49,398 bases of DNA from assembly GCA_947311475.1 (NCBI GenBank), contig CAMZLK010000064.1, positions 1-49,398 on the forward strand, in the 5' to 3' direction. Under the pieces are notes generated by a model. That model saw only the letters and a program-made list of their open reading frames with translations, did not search any database and was not told the DNA's origin. This DNA is from an uncultured Desulfocapsa sp. (GTDB lineage: Bacteria > Desulfobacterota > Desulfobulbia > Desulfobulbales > Desulfocapsaceae). The position numbers and the translations under genes are program-made. Of the stretch, positions 1 through 7,146 are shown piece after piece (the first letter of the stretch is position 1; each line of letters begins with the position of its first letter).

Positions 1-141
1 AAGCATTGGAATCTTTGTTTCTTGCCTTTTTCAAAGTGAGCATCAGTTAGCACGATAGATATTTGCCAAACATGTCGCCCTATATCACCACGTTACTGCG
101 GATTGCGAACTATACTTACCCACAGATTTGTCGGAAGAGGC
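1..141 (+). mobile_element. Right end of an ISL3-family insertion sequence (remnant)
   Basis: The 26-base terminal inverted repeat at 116-141 matches the right end of the element at 6041-6905 with one mismatch. The preceding bases around 77-88 would encode the Ala-Leu-Tyr-His stretch that also occurs near the C-terminus of the transposase at 6111-6899. A stop in that frame at 56-58 and low similarity further upstream suggest a degraded copy. The rest of the element lies outside the window. Both right ends point the same way. Confidence 0.65.
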
Positions 142-172
142 TAATTTATTTTACTTCAACCCCTCAATTTCC

Positions 173-201
173 TTGTCAGTATCCGCATAGACAGATATGA
201 T
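173..201 (+). promoter_or_regulatory. Candidate promoter of the first arsR
   Basis: A -35 like TTGTCA (173-178) and a -10 like TATGAT (196-201) are separated by 17 bases. Transcription would begin near 208, almost exactly at the ATG at 209, so the message would be leaderless or nearly so. This fits the absence of a Shine-Dalgarno sequence before arsR. It is a motif match only. Confidence 0.4.
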
Positions 202-208
202 AAATAGT

Positions 209-565
209 ATGGAAGCCACAGCTCGAATATTAAAAGCCCTTGGTGATGAGACAAGACTCAGAATACTTGCTCTGCCTAAGGACGGTGAACTCTGTGTCTG
301 TGATCTCATGGCGACGCTTTCTCTTCCCCAGTCCACTGCGTCCCGTCATCTTGCCTATCTGCGGAACAGCGGCTGGGTCAGCGGAACAAGAAAGGGCAAA
401 TGGATGTACTATCGATTCATTACAGACACGACGTTCACCGGTTCTGGCCTGGGAGAAGAGATCCTGTGCTACCTTTCCACCCTTGAACAGGCCCCAAAAG
501 ACCAGGAATCGTTGCGGGATTACCTTCTGACAAAAGATAAAGAGACTTGCGCTGCAACCAAATGA
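209..565 (+). CDS. arsR: ArsR/SmtB-family metalloregulatory repressor
   Basis: This is a small winged-helix repressor of the ArsR family. Such proteins block an arsenic-resistance operon until As(III) or Sb(III) binds. The ELCVCDL motif of ArsR-type As(III) sites begins near residue 27, and the recognition helix follows (PQSTASRHLAYLR). The length of 118 residues is normal. An in-frame ATG at 197 would lie inside the proposed -10 box, so 209 is preferred. The gene heads an arsR-acr3-arsC group whose other two members are broken. A short inverted repeat at 586-602 (CGTAT/ATACG), between this gene and acr3, could be an operator. Confidence 0.9.
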   Translation: MEATARILKALGDETRLRILALPKDGELCVCDLMATLSLPQSTASRHLAYLRNSGWVSGTRKGKWMYYRFITDTTFTGSGLGEEILCYLSTLEQAPKDQESLRDYLLTKDKETCAATK

Positions 566-623
566 TTTTTTATTTCTCGCCCTATCGTATCCCTCCTATA
601 CGGATAAGCAATAAAGGAGACCC

Positions 624-1711
624 ATGCATACAAAACCCAAAAAGCTTTCCTTTCTTGACCGGTTTCTTACCCTGTGGATTTTTTTGACGATGTTTGTCGG
701 GGTTATGACGGGTTATTTCTTGCCGGCTATTACCGATGTTATACATTCGTTCCAAATAGGAACGACAAATATCCCGATTGCCATCGGCCTGATCATGATG
801 ATGTATCCGCCGTTGGCAAGGTAAGGTATGAAGAGTTGGATCAGGTGTTCAAAAATGGAAAAATCCTCACTCTGTCCCTGTTACAGAACTGGATCATCGG
901 GCCTATCTTGATGTTTGGGCTGGCCATTACTTTTCTTTCAGGCTATCACGAATACATGGTCGGCCTGATCCTGATCGGTCTTGCCCGCTGCATTGCCATG
1001 GTCATTGTCTGGAACGATCTGGCAGAAGGAGATACCGAATACTGTGCAGGGCTTGTCGCCTTTAACTCCGTTTTTTAGGTCTTGTTCTTTTCTCTCTACA
1101 CCTGGATTTTTATCACAGTCCTGCCGACCTGGTTTGGCATGAGCGGTGCGGTGGTGGATGTCTCGATTTTGGATATTTCCAAATCCGTACTCATCTATCT
1201 CGGCATTCCCTTTTTTGGGGGTATGCTGACCCGCTACGTGGGACTCAAGATCAAAGGGAAGCAATGGTATGAAGAGAATTTTGTACCCAAAATTAGCCCA
1301 CTCACTCTGCTTTTTCTCCTTTTTACCATCCTGACCATGTTTTCCCTCAAAGGGAAATATATTGTCCAACTCCCTATGGATATGGTGCGCATTGCCATTC
1401 CGCTTTCCATCTATTTCCTGGTGATGTTTCTTTTCTCCTTTTTTATGTCCATGAAGGCAGGGGCCACCTATGAACAGACGGTGACCTTAAGTTTTACTGC
1501 CGCTTCAAATAATTTTGAATTGGCTATTGCCGTTGCCATTGCCGTGTTCGGTATCGACTCCGGCGACGCCTTTACCGCTGTAATAGGGCCGCTGGTGGAG
1601 GCACCTGTGTTGATCGGACTTGTCAATGTAGCCCTGAGGCTGAAAAATAAATATTTTCCGTATGCCGAAAAGACTTTGAGCGGTGTTTGTCATGTCCGCC
1701 GGAAAGAATGA
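624..1711 (+). pseudogene. acr3: Acr3-type arsenite efflux permease, broken by a frameshift and a stop codon
   Basis: Three collinear pieces together match an Acr3 (ArsB/Acr3, BART superfamily) arsenite exporter, a membrane protein of about ten helices. Recognisable parts are MMMYPPLA near the N-terminus, the [16 protein letters not shown] segment containing the family's conserved cysteine, and a C-terminal half with several membrane segments. Two lesions are visible. One base is missing at about 818-820, where restoring an A gives Leu-Ala-Lys-Val-Arg-Tyr-Glu-Glu. An in-frame TAG at 1076-1078 replaces the expected Gln between Phe and Val, which is a CAG to TAG change. Downstream the frame stays open to 1711. 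A Shine-Dalgarno (AAAGGAG) precedes the ATG at 624. As written, no full-length exporter can be made. Confidence 0.85.
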
Positions 1712-1761
1712 TTGAATCTGTATCCCAGACACATGAGCGGTTACAAAAAGAGGCAGCTCTT

Positions 1762-2186
1762 ATGAAAACAAAAATACTTTTTCTCTGTACCGGAAACTCC
1801 TGTCGCAGCCAGATGGCTGAAGGCTGGGCCTGCCATTTGAAGGGTGATGTGATTGACACCTGGTCGGGAGGTATTGAAAAACATGGTTTGAACCCGCTGG
1901 CCGTCAAGGCCATGGCAGAGGTCGGAGTGGATATTTCCGGGCACAACTCCAAGTTGATTGAAGAGTTACCGACGCTGGATTTTGATTATGTCATCACGGT
2001 CTGCGACAATGCCCATGAATCGTGTCCCTCTTTCCGGGCAAAACCAGGATTATCCATAAAGGATTTGATGACCCGCCTCGACTGGCAGCAAATTCTGCAA
2101 GCGGAAAAGAGGCAATTACCCACTACCGACGGGTTCGCGATGAAATCAGGGATTTTGTAAAACAGCTTCCGGGTAACCTTTCATAA
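1762..2186 (+). pseudogene. arsC: Thioredoxin-type arsenate reductase ArsC, frameshifted
   Basis: This matches the low-molecular-weight phosphatase type of ArsC, which reduces arsenate to arsenite. The P-loop CX5R is residues 9-15 (CTGNSCRS) and the downstream redox cysteines lie in VCDNAHESC. After the Cys-Pro at 2023-2028 the frame is lost. One missing base (a G between 2028 and 2029 would restore Cys-Pro-Val-Phe-Pro-Gly-Lys) moves the family's C-terminus, including FDDPPRLA and YRRVRDEIRDFV, into another frame that ends at the TAA at 2184-2186. The unshifted frame runs to 2160 with unrelated sequence. The ATG at 1762 is preferred because it begins the conserved MKTKILFLC strand. Confidence 0.85.
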
Positions 2187-2296
2187 GGTCAGAAATTTGC
2201 TTTAACGATACGACAGATTACGCATTGTTTGCAAAACAACCACCTTACCTGCCTCATTGTTAAGCCACCGTATGCTGGTTGCAGAAGTAAAAACAT

Positions 2297-2341
2297 TTGA
2301 CAAAAAAAAGAATAGCGTTATCTTAATCGTTAAATGGCGAT
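2297..2341 (+). promoter_or_regulatory. Candidate promoter and operator of the second arsR
   Basis: TTGACA at 2297-2302 is followed after 16 bases by TATCTT at 2319-2324. Just downstream, 2326-2341 has the dyad ATCG-N8-CGAT, a suitable place for a repressor dimer. The site is 25 bases before the arsR ATG at 2366, as expected for an autoregulated ArsR gene. The operator call is inference. Confidence 0.45.
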
Positions 2342-2365
2342 ATATGAATAATGAAAAAGGGAACA

Positions 2366-2716
2366 ATGAAAGCATTTATTCGGGTGATGAAAGCCCTGTC
2401 CGATCCAAACAGGGTCAGGGTACTCAAGCTGCTGCAGGGAGAAGAACTCTGCGTGTGCGAAATTCAGAATGTCCTGGGACTCGCCCAATCCACGGTATCC
2501 AAGCATATGAAGCTGCTTGAGGACGCAGGGTTGGTGGACAGGAAACGGCAGGGCACTTGGATCATCTACAGCCTTGCCAACGGCAGCGAGACAGAATACG
2601 CCGGAACCATTCTTGCCGAACTGCGTCACTGGCTGAACAGCGACGAAGAACTAGAACAGATGCGTAAGGCTTTGCCTGAGGCAGCGGTGCTGCGTGCCTG
2701 TCGTTTGAAAAATTAG
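2366..2716 (+). CDS. arsR: ArsR-family repressor (second copy)
   Basis: An ArsR/SmtB winged-helix regulator of 116 residues. ELCVCE starts at residue 27, giving the cysteine pair used by arsenic-sensing members, and the DNA-reading helix is AQSTVSKHMKLLEDAG. The ATG at 2366 has AAGGGA just upstream and is chosen over the ATG at 2351. It precedes a permease and a small redox protein and probably controls them. It is clearly different in sequence from the ArsR at 209, so it is not a recent duplicate. Confidence 0.9.
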   Translation: MKAFIRVMKALSDPNRVRVLKLLQGEELCVCEIQNVLGLAQSTVSKHMKLLEDAGLVDRKRQGTWIIYSLANGSETEYAGTILAELRHWLNSDEELEQMRKALPEAAVLRACRLKN

Positions 2717-2726
2717 GAGAAAAATC

Positions 2727-3818
2727 ATGGAACCTATTCAATCCTGCGGCTGAGTTAAGGCAGATGCCGGCCAGGCGGCTGGAAGCAAAATGAAAAATAT
2801 AAACATGGCCATAACCATTCTGGTCGGTCTGGTCGGCCTTGTGATATGGTATGTCATTTATAAACAGCTGGAGCCTTTCTCCTACTTTTTTGCCTATACC
2901 CTGCTCGGCATTGAAAAGGGGAGCCATCTTGGTGAGGCTATCCAGTTTTTTGTTTATGACACGCCCAAGGTCATGATGTTGCTGACTTTGATTGTTTTTG
3001 TTATCGGCATGCTCCGTTCCTTTTTTACCCAGGAACGGACTCGCAAATACCTGGCCGGGAAACGGGAAACTGCCGGTAACGTGATGGCTGCTCTGCTGGG
3101 TATTGTCACACCATTCTGTTCCTGTTCGGCTGTGCCACTGTTTCTTGGGTTTGTTCAGGCCGGTGTGCCGCTTGGGGTCACCTTTTCCTTTCTTATTGCC
3201 GCTCCCATGGTCAACGAGATTGCGTTTGTACTCCTTTATGGACTGCTTGGCTGGAAAGTAGCCGCTATCTACCTGACCACAGGACTGTTGATTGCCATTA
3301 TTTCCGGTTGGATTATCGGTCGCTTCAAACTGGAACATTGGATCGAAGACTGGGTTCAGGAACTGCGGGCGGCAGAGGCCGTGGTTATGGAGGAACAGCT
3401 GACCATACCCGATCGGATTGAACGAGGTAAGGATGCGGTTCGCGACATCGTGGGTAAAGTATGGGGTTATGTGGTTGCCGGTATTGCTGTCGGTGCGCTC
3501 ATTCACGGCTATGTGCCTGAAACCTTCATGGCCTCGATCATGGGTAAGGATGCCTGGTGGTCGGTGCCTGCCGCCGTTGTTGTCGGCATCCCCATGTATT
3601 CCAATGCGGCCGGGATAGTGCCGATTGTTGAGGCATTGCTCGGCAAGGGCGCTGCCCTGGGAACGGTGCTGGCTTTCATGATGAGCGTCATTGCCCTTTC
3701 CCTGCCCGAAATGGTGATTCTGCGCAAGGTACTCAAACCAAAATTGATCGCAGTGTTTATCGCTGTAGTTGGATCAGGAATCCTGTTTACCGGCTTTCTG
3801 TTTAATATGATTATTTAA
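2727..3818 (+). CDS. ArsP-type permease (UPF0718/DUF318), possible selenocysteine codon near the start
   Basis: A membrane permease of the UPF0718 family, which includes ArsP exporters of trivalent organoarsenicals. About eight to ten hydrophobic helices are visible. The family motif TPFCSCSAVPLF holds Cys110 and Cys112 (numbered from the ATG at 2790), and a second conserved loop reads GIPMYSNAAG. The uninterrupted frame starts at 2790, where the ribosome site is weak. The same frame extends upstream to an ATG at 2727 that has a very good AGGAG seven bases before it. Between the two lies one in-frame TGA at 2751-2753, right after Cys-Gly. The TGA may encode selenocysteine (see findings) or be a nonsense change bypassed by the internal ATG. 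The neighbours are arsR and a CXXC redox protein. Confidence 0.75.
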
Positions 3819-3882
3819 TCAGCATGGCTGGATCACCGGTCATAGTGAACAATGAGAACAATATATGCAGAGGAGATAAAGC

Positions 3883-4113
3883 ATGGAAATCAAAGTGTGC
3901 GGACCAGGCTGCGCGTCCTGTAAACAGGCGCAGGAAATCGTTGAGGCAGCCGTTGCCGCCAAGGGTGCTGATGCAACTATTACCAAGGTATCAGACTTTG
4001 CCGAGATTGCCAAACTCGGAATTTTTTCCACCCCGGCAGTGGTCGTTGATGGAAAAGTAAAATGTGTGGGCAGAGCCCCGAAACAGGCCGAGGTTGAAGA
4101 GTGGATCGGCTAA
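3883..4113 (+). CDS. Small thioredoxin-like redox protein (redox-active disulfide protein 2 family)
   Basis: A 76-residue protein of the MTH895-type thioredoxin fold. The N-terminal motif is CGPGCASCKQ (Cys6, Cys10, Cys13), and the cis-proline segment is IFSTPAVVVDG. Such proteins often sit next to UPF0718 permeases in arsenic clusters and probably supply electrons or handle the metalloid thiol. A good ribosome site (GAGGAG, 3870-3875) precedes the ATG at 3883. It follows the permease by 64 bases and is probably co-transcribed with it. The frame is intact. Confidence 0.85.
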   Translation: MEIKVCGPGCASCKQAQEIVEAAVAAKGADATITKVSDFAEIAKLGIFSTPAVVVDGKVKCVGRAPKQAEVEEWIG

Positions 4114-4167
4114 CTACCCCTTTGGACCTGTTTCCTTCTCAAAATTTTGCGGACGTTAATATCAATT

Positions 4168-4183
4168 ATCTTAATATTTAGAT
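4168..4183. promoter_or_regulatory. Dyad upstream of the third arsR, possible operator
   Basis: A 16-base AT-rich dyad, ATCTTAATATTTAGAT, with one symmetrical mismatched pair, lies 21 bases before the ATG at 4204. Its position suits autoregulation by the ArsR protein encoded next. No direct evidence of binding. Confidence 0.35.
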
Positions 4184-4203
4184 TGTTTAATTTATTGCTC
4201 ACT

Positions 4204-4530
4204 ATGGATACTTATCTTCGTTTGATTTCGGCACTTAATGACCCCACACGGATACGAATTATCAAATTTCTGGAACGGTATGGCAGGAGCTGCGTCTGTG
4301 AACTGCAGCACTCCTTTGATATGGGACAGCCCCGCCTGTCAAGGCATTTGAAAATATTAAAAGATGCGGGGTTACTTGATGTGGATCGTGAGGGGACCAA
4401 GGCCTTTTACGCCATTTCCCCTGTGAATAAATTGGCCGGTCAATTGTTGACAACGCTTAAGAATCTTTCTGTTCAATTACCTGAGAAAATTAGTATGGAA
4501 GAGATACAAAAACAAAAGGAGGCCGCATGA
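4204..4530 (+). CDS. arsR: ArsR-family repressor (third copy)
   Basis: A 108-residue ArsR-type winged helix. Its metal motif reads SCVCEL near residue 30, and the recognition helix is GQPRLSRHLKILKDAG. The ATG at 4204 begins the typical MDTYLRLISALNDPTR start; the frame extends upstream to 4147 without any ribosome site. Its stop overlaps the start of the next gene (ATGA, 4527-4530), so it was translationally coupled to the TolC-like gene, presumably as the regulator of a metal efflux operon that is now truncated. Confidence 0.85.
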   Translation: MDTYLRLISALNDPTRIRIIKFLERYGRSCVCELQHSFDMGQPRLSRHLKILKDAGLLDVDREGTKAFYAISPVNKLAGQLLTTLKNLSVQLPEKISMEEIQKQKEAA

Positions 4531-4886
4531 AAGGACTTGCTTATATTTGCCTTGTTCTGCTCTGCTGGATTTCTCCGGCAAGTGCTGTGACCATTGCGGA
4601 TCTTTTTACCGCCTTGCAGGAACATCCCGTCACCGAACTCGATGCCCTGCAGACCAGGTTTAGTGAACTCAACCAGCAGGTGGTGTATGACCGTTTTTAC
4701 CCCTCCATCAAGGGTGAACTCGGCTACCAGGGTTTTAGCTCTCCAACCAATTGGCGACCTGTCCTGCCCACGGAATCAGCTCAACTACTTGCCAATAATG
4801 AAGCTCTTCCCTTTAGTGATATTCTCAGCTGAGTGGGAGCAACCCTCTCGCTGCCCATATTTGTTAAAAAACTAAAACATAAAAAA
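4527..4886 (+). pseudogene. N-terminal stump of a TolC-family outer membrane efflux protein
   Basis: The reading frame starts with a signal peptide (hydrophobic core LAYICLVLLCWISPASA) and continues as the first part of an outer membrane efflux protein (FYPSIKGELGYQGFSS). An in-frame TGA at 4830-4832 interrupts it. The next codons, VGATLSLPIFVK, still match the family and would follow directly if the TGA were CGA (Arg). Similarity stops at about 4870, where unrelated sequence begins in the same frame. About 70 percent of the gene and any partner pump genes are missing. Its start overlaps the stop of the third arsR. Confidence 0.75.
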
Positions 4887-5828
4887 TTGCAGGTTCGAAA
4901 TAGTTCCACCAATATTCTTTTACTTTCCGCTGCTCTTTTTATTTCCTTATGTTTTGTTGGAAAGGAAGCTGTGGCAGAGCCCTTTATGTTTGGGGTAACA
5001 ATTGATAATCCCTGGGAACAACCCGTTGAGATTAAAGATGCTCTTTCAAGCCACGATATAAAGGCAACTGTCCGTATCGTTTTTGACGAGTGGGTAGCGG
5101 CTGCCGAATATACCGATTCTGTTGCAAACATAAAGTCTGTCAGTTTTGTCATGGGGGAGATCCTTGATAGTTTTTATGTAAAAGATTACACGGTTCAGCA
5201 ATATATTGACCGAATAACAGAGTATCTGGATGCATTTGGAGGGAGTGTCGATATTTGGGAAGTAGGAAATGAGGTTAATGGTGAATGGCTTGGAGAAACT
5301 GCAGATGTTGTCGCCAAAATAGAGGGAGCCTATGGGGCAGTGAAAGCTCGTGGACTGATCACCGCCCTCAATCTCTACTACAACAAATCCTGTTTTTATG
5401 ACAAGCCCGAACATGAAATGTTTACCTGGGTAAATGCAAATATCTCAGAGGAGATGAAAAGTGGTCTTGATTATGTCTTTTTCAGTTACTATGAGGATGA
5501 TTGTGAAAATGTAGTGCATACTCAGGCCCAATGGCAGCAGGTGTTTGATGATCTCCATGGTGTTTTTCCAAATGCAAAACTTGGTTTTGGTGAGGTTGGT
5601 ACAACGATTAACGCCAATAAAGCCCAATTTATGCACCGCTATTATGAGCTTGATATTCAAGGTGATTATTATGTTGGTGGGTATTTTTGGTGGTACTATA
5701 AACAGGATTGTGTACCCAAAACATCTGATTTATGGAGTACACTGAATACTATTGTCACATTGAAAAACAAGAATCCTCAAAAAAAAATGGCGCCCGTATT
5801 TGGCTTACTTCTATTGTCTGATCCGTAA
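4887..5828 (+). CDS. Secreted glycoside hydrolase-like protein (TIM barrel, clan GH-A type), start disrupted
   Basis: The protein has a signal-peptide core (NILLLSAALFISLCFVG followed by an AVAEP cleavage region) and a domain of about 280 residues. It resembles clan GH-A glycosidases: the acid/base Glu would be in IWEVGNEVNGEW and the nucleophile Glu in KLGFGEVGT. No ATG precedes the signal peptide. The first start-like codon is the TTG at 4887, without a ribosome site, and the frame continues upstream into the TolC stump. The native start was probably lost when the two sequences were joined. The substrate cannot be told. The length is short for an active enzyme of this type but plausible. 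Confidence 0.55.
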   Translation: MQVRNSSTNILLLSAALFISLCFVGKEAVAEPFMFGVTIDNPWEQPVEIKDALSSHDIKATVRIVFDEWVAAAEYTDSVANIKSVSFVMGEILDSFYVKDYTVQQYIDRITEYLDAFGGSVDIWEVGNEVNGEWLGETADVVAKIEGAYGAVKARGLITALNLYYNKSCFYDKPEHEMFTWVNANISEEMKSGLDYVFFSYYEDDCENVVHTQAQWQQVFDDLHGVFPNAKLGFGEVGTTINANKAQFMHRYYELDIQGDYYVGGYFWWYYKQDCVPKTSDLWSTLNTIVTLKNKNPQKKMAPVFGLLLLSDP

Positions 5829-6040
5829 ACAGGCATCTCTCCAATGAAAATTGTTAGACTGTATTTCTATTCTTTTAGTGAAGAACGTTAGAACGTTCCA
5901 TCGTCTTGTTTCTGTAGTTGTTTTGGTATTATCATCATGCATTCCCGGGCTGGAAGAATCCTTTAAAAGTATTGTGCGTTAGTTTAGTTGCCTCCATTTT
6001 TTGTACAATCCGTTTCCGGCTCACAAGAACAGGCTCTTCC
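5829..6040. other. Gene-free stretch with a 16-base palindrome
   Basis: No gene is supported here. A palindrome with 7-base arms, GAACGTT-AG-AACGTTC, lies at 5883-5898, 54 bases after the glycosidase stop. It lacks a T-tract and does not look like a terminator. The nine bases 6032-6040 (GGCTCTTCC) duplicate the first nine bases of the insertion sequence that begins at 6041. Confidence 0.4.
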
Positions 6041-6091
6041 GGCTCTTCCGGAAAATCTGTGGGTAATTTGATCACCGAATATCTTTTCTCT

Positions 6092-6125
6092 ATCAACTCC
6101 CCCTCTTTTTGTGAGGGGAGTTGAT
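6092..6125. repeat. Hairpin at the deletion junction inside the insertion sequence
   Basis: The left arm 6092-6105 (ATCAACTCCCCCTC) and right arm 6113-6125 (GAGGGGAGTTGAT) are complementary except for one extra C, with a loop of seven bases. The right arm includes the first codons of the remaining transposase. The perfect arms may have caused, or resulted from, the internal deletion. Confidence 0.6.
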
Positions 6126-6899
6126 GAAATCCAATATAAAAAAGGGCACAAGTACCTCACTCTCGTTTACCAGATAGACAAACATTGTCGTCGATTACTG
6201 TGGATTGGCAAAGACCATAAAAAGGAAACCCTCCATGCTTTTTGTGATTTCATGGGTGAACAACGATGCCAGGCTATTCAGTTTGTCTGTTCGGATATGT
6301 GGAAAGCATATATCACCGTCATCGCCGAGCGCCTTGGAAATGCAGTTCACATCCTGGATCGTTTTCACATTGTCATGAATCTCAATAAAGCCGTTGATAA
6401 TGTACGCCGCTCAGAGGCCAAGAGGCTCAAAGATGCCGGTAAACCAGCGTATCTAAAAAACAGCAGATGGTTTTTTCTAAAAAGGAAAAAGCGGGTGCGT
6501 GGCAAATCCAGAACAAAACTACGAGAGCTTCTTGGCATGAATCTACGCACAGTCAAAGCATACCTGTTTAAAGAAGATTTCGATCATCTCTGGACGTACA
6601 AATGTCCCGTATGGGCATGCTTATTTATAGATCAGTGGACCAAGGATGTCATGCGTCATCGCAGCCTCCCGGAACTGAAAAAATTTGCCCGTACTATTCG
6701 CAAACACAAGCCACTGATCCTCAACTACTTTCATGCCAAAAAGGAGTTTTCATCCGGCATCGTAGAGGGGTTCAACAACAAAGCTAAACTGACTATCAGA
6801 AAATCATTTGGATTTCGGAGTGACAAATTGCGTGAAATGGCACTATATCACTCGCTTGGGAATTTGCTTGTTCCTGAGGTTACCCACAGATTTGTCTGA
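6111..6899 (+). pseudogene. ISL3-family transposase, N-terminally truncated
   Basis: The 262 residues cover the DDE catalytic domain of an ISL3-type transposase. All three acidic residues are present: Asp in GVDEIQYKKGH near residue 4, Asp in FVCSDMWKAY near residue 63, and Glu in SGIVEGFNNKAK near residue 221. The usual N-terminal zinc-finger and helix-turn-helix DNA-binding region of about 150 residues is absent. The frame opens with GTG at 6111, directly at the first catalytic motif, without a convincing ribosome site. It may still be mobilised by a complete copy elsewhere, but this copy probably cannot bind its ends. Confidence 0.8.
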
Positions 6900-7086
6900 A
6901 GAGGCGGTTTTATCAGAAGTTCCTCAAAGTGATGCTGCTCCTGAAGCTGTTTTTCAGAGAGGGGTCAGCTTGTATAAAAGCACAGGTGATCCAAAACCGC
7001 TTAAAGAAGCGTATATGAAGCTACAGGACAAATATCCTGAAAGCCAGTGGACAAAAAGGTCTTACCCTTATCGGTTAATTCAGTAG
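6900..7086 (+). pseudogene. C-terminal fragment of a TPR/thioredoxin-type protein cut by the insertion sequence
   Basis: The open frame that runs out of the right end of the insertion sequence encodes about 60 residues. They include a YKSTGD motif followed by a helix ending YPESQWTKRS, the pattern of the last tetratricopeptide-like helix pair in thioredoxin/TPR-type periplasmic proteins. There is no start codon of its own; the upstream part is missing, replaced by the element. The stop is TAG at 7084-7086. Confidence 0.55.
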
Positions 7087-7114
7087 TTTTTGAGATTTTG
7101 TGATACAGGGTGAT

Positions 7115-7137
7115 GGGAGCAGCCACTGGCTTCTCCC
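7115..7137. terminator. Strong hairpin between convergent genes (terminator-like)
   Basis: The dyad is GGGAG, C, AGCCA, C, TGGCT, T, CTCCC: ten base pairs in two blocks. It lies between the truncated plus-strand gene ending at 7086 and the minus-strand HPP gene ending at 7147. No T-tract follows on either strand, so intrinsic termination is uncertain. Confidence 0.4.
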
Positions 7138-7146
7138 GTCAATCCA

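Larger units (their letters stand above)
6041..6905 (+). mobile_element. ISL3-family insertion sequence, internally deleted
   Basis: The ends are imperfect inverted repeats at 6041-6066 and 6880-6905 that match at 22 of 26 positions and begin GGCTCTTCC, as in the ISL3 family. The element is only about 865 bp, against roughly 1.3-1.6 kb for the family. The left part of the transposase gene is gone, and the catalytic part starts directly at 6111. A hairpin with 13-base arms, bases 6092-6125, sits where the deletion must be. No 8-base target duplication is seen. The right end lies against a truncated gene. Confidence 0.8.

Noticed and set aside
1076..1078. TAG in acr3 (and at 38562) as pyrrolysine codons
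   Set aside because: Several intact genes here (for example those ending at 2716, 26562 and 37985) use TAG as their normal stop, the sites are not in known Pyl proteins, and acr3 has a second lesion.
2257..2520. Open frame of 87 codons overlapping the second arsR
   Set aside because: It is a shadow frame of a clear ArsR gene, with unfavourable composition and no ribosome site.
4830..4832. TGA in the TolC-like stump as selenocysteine
   Set aside because: The family has Arg-like context at this place rather than Cys, and the gene is truncated soon after. A CGA to TGA change explains it better.
5918..6124. Open frame running into the left end of the insertion sequence
   Set aside because: It spans the element's terminal repeat and the junction hairpin; no family resemblance and no ribosome site.
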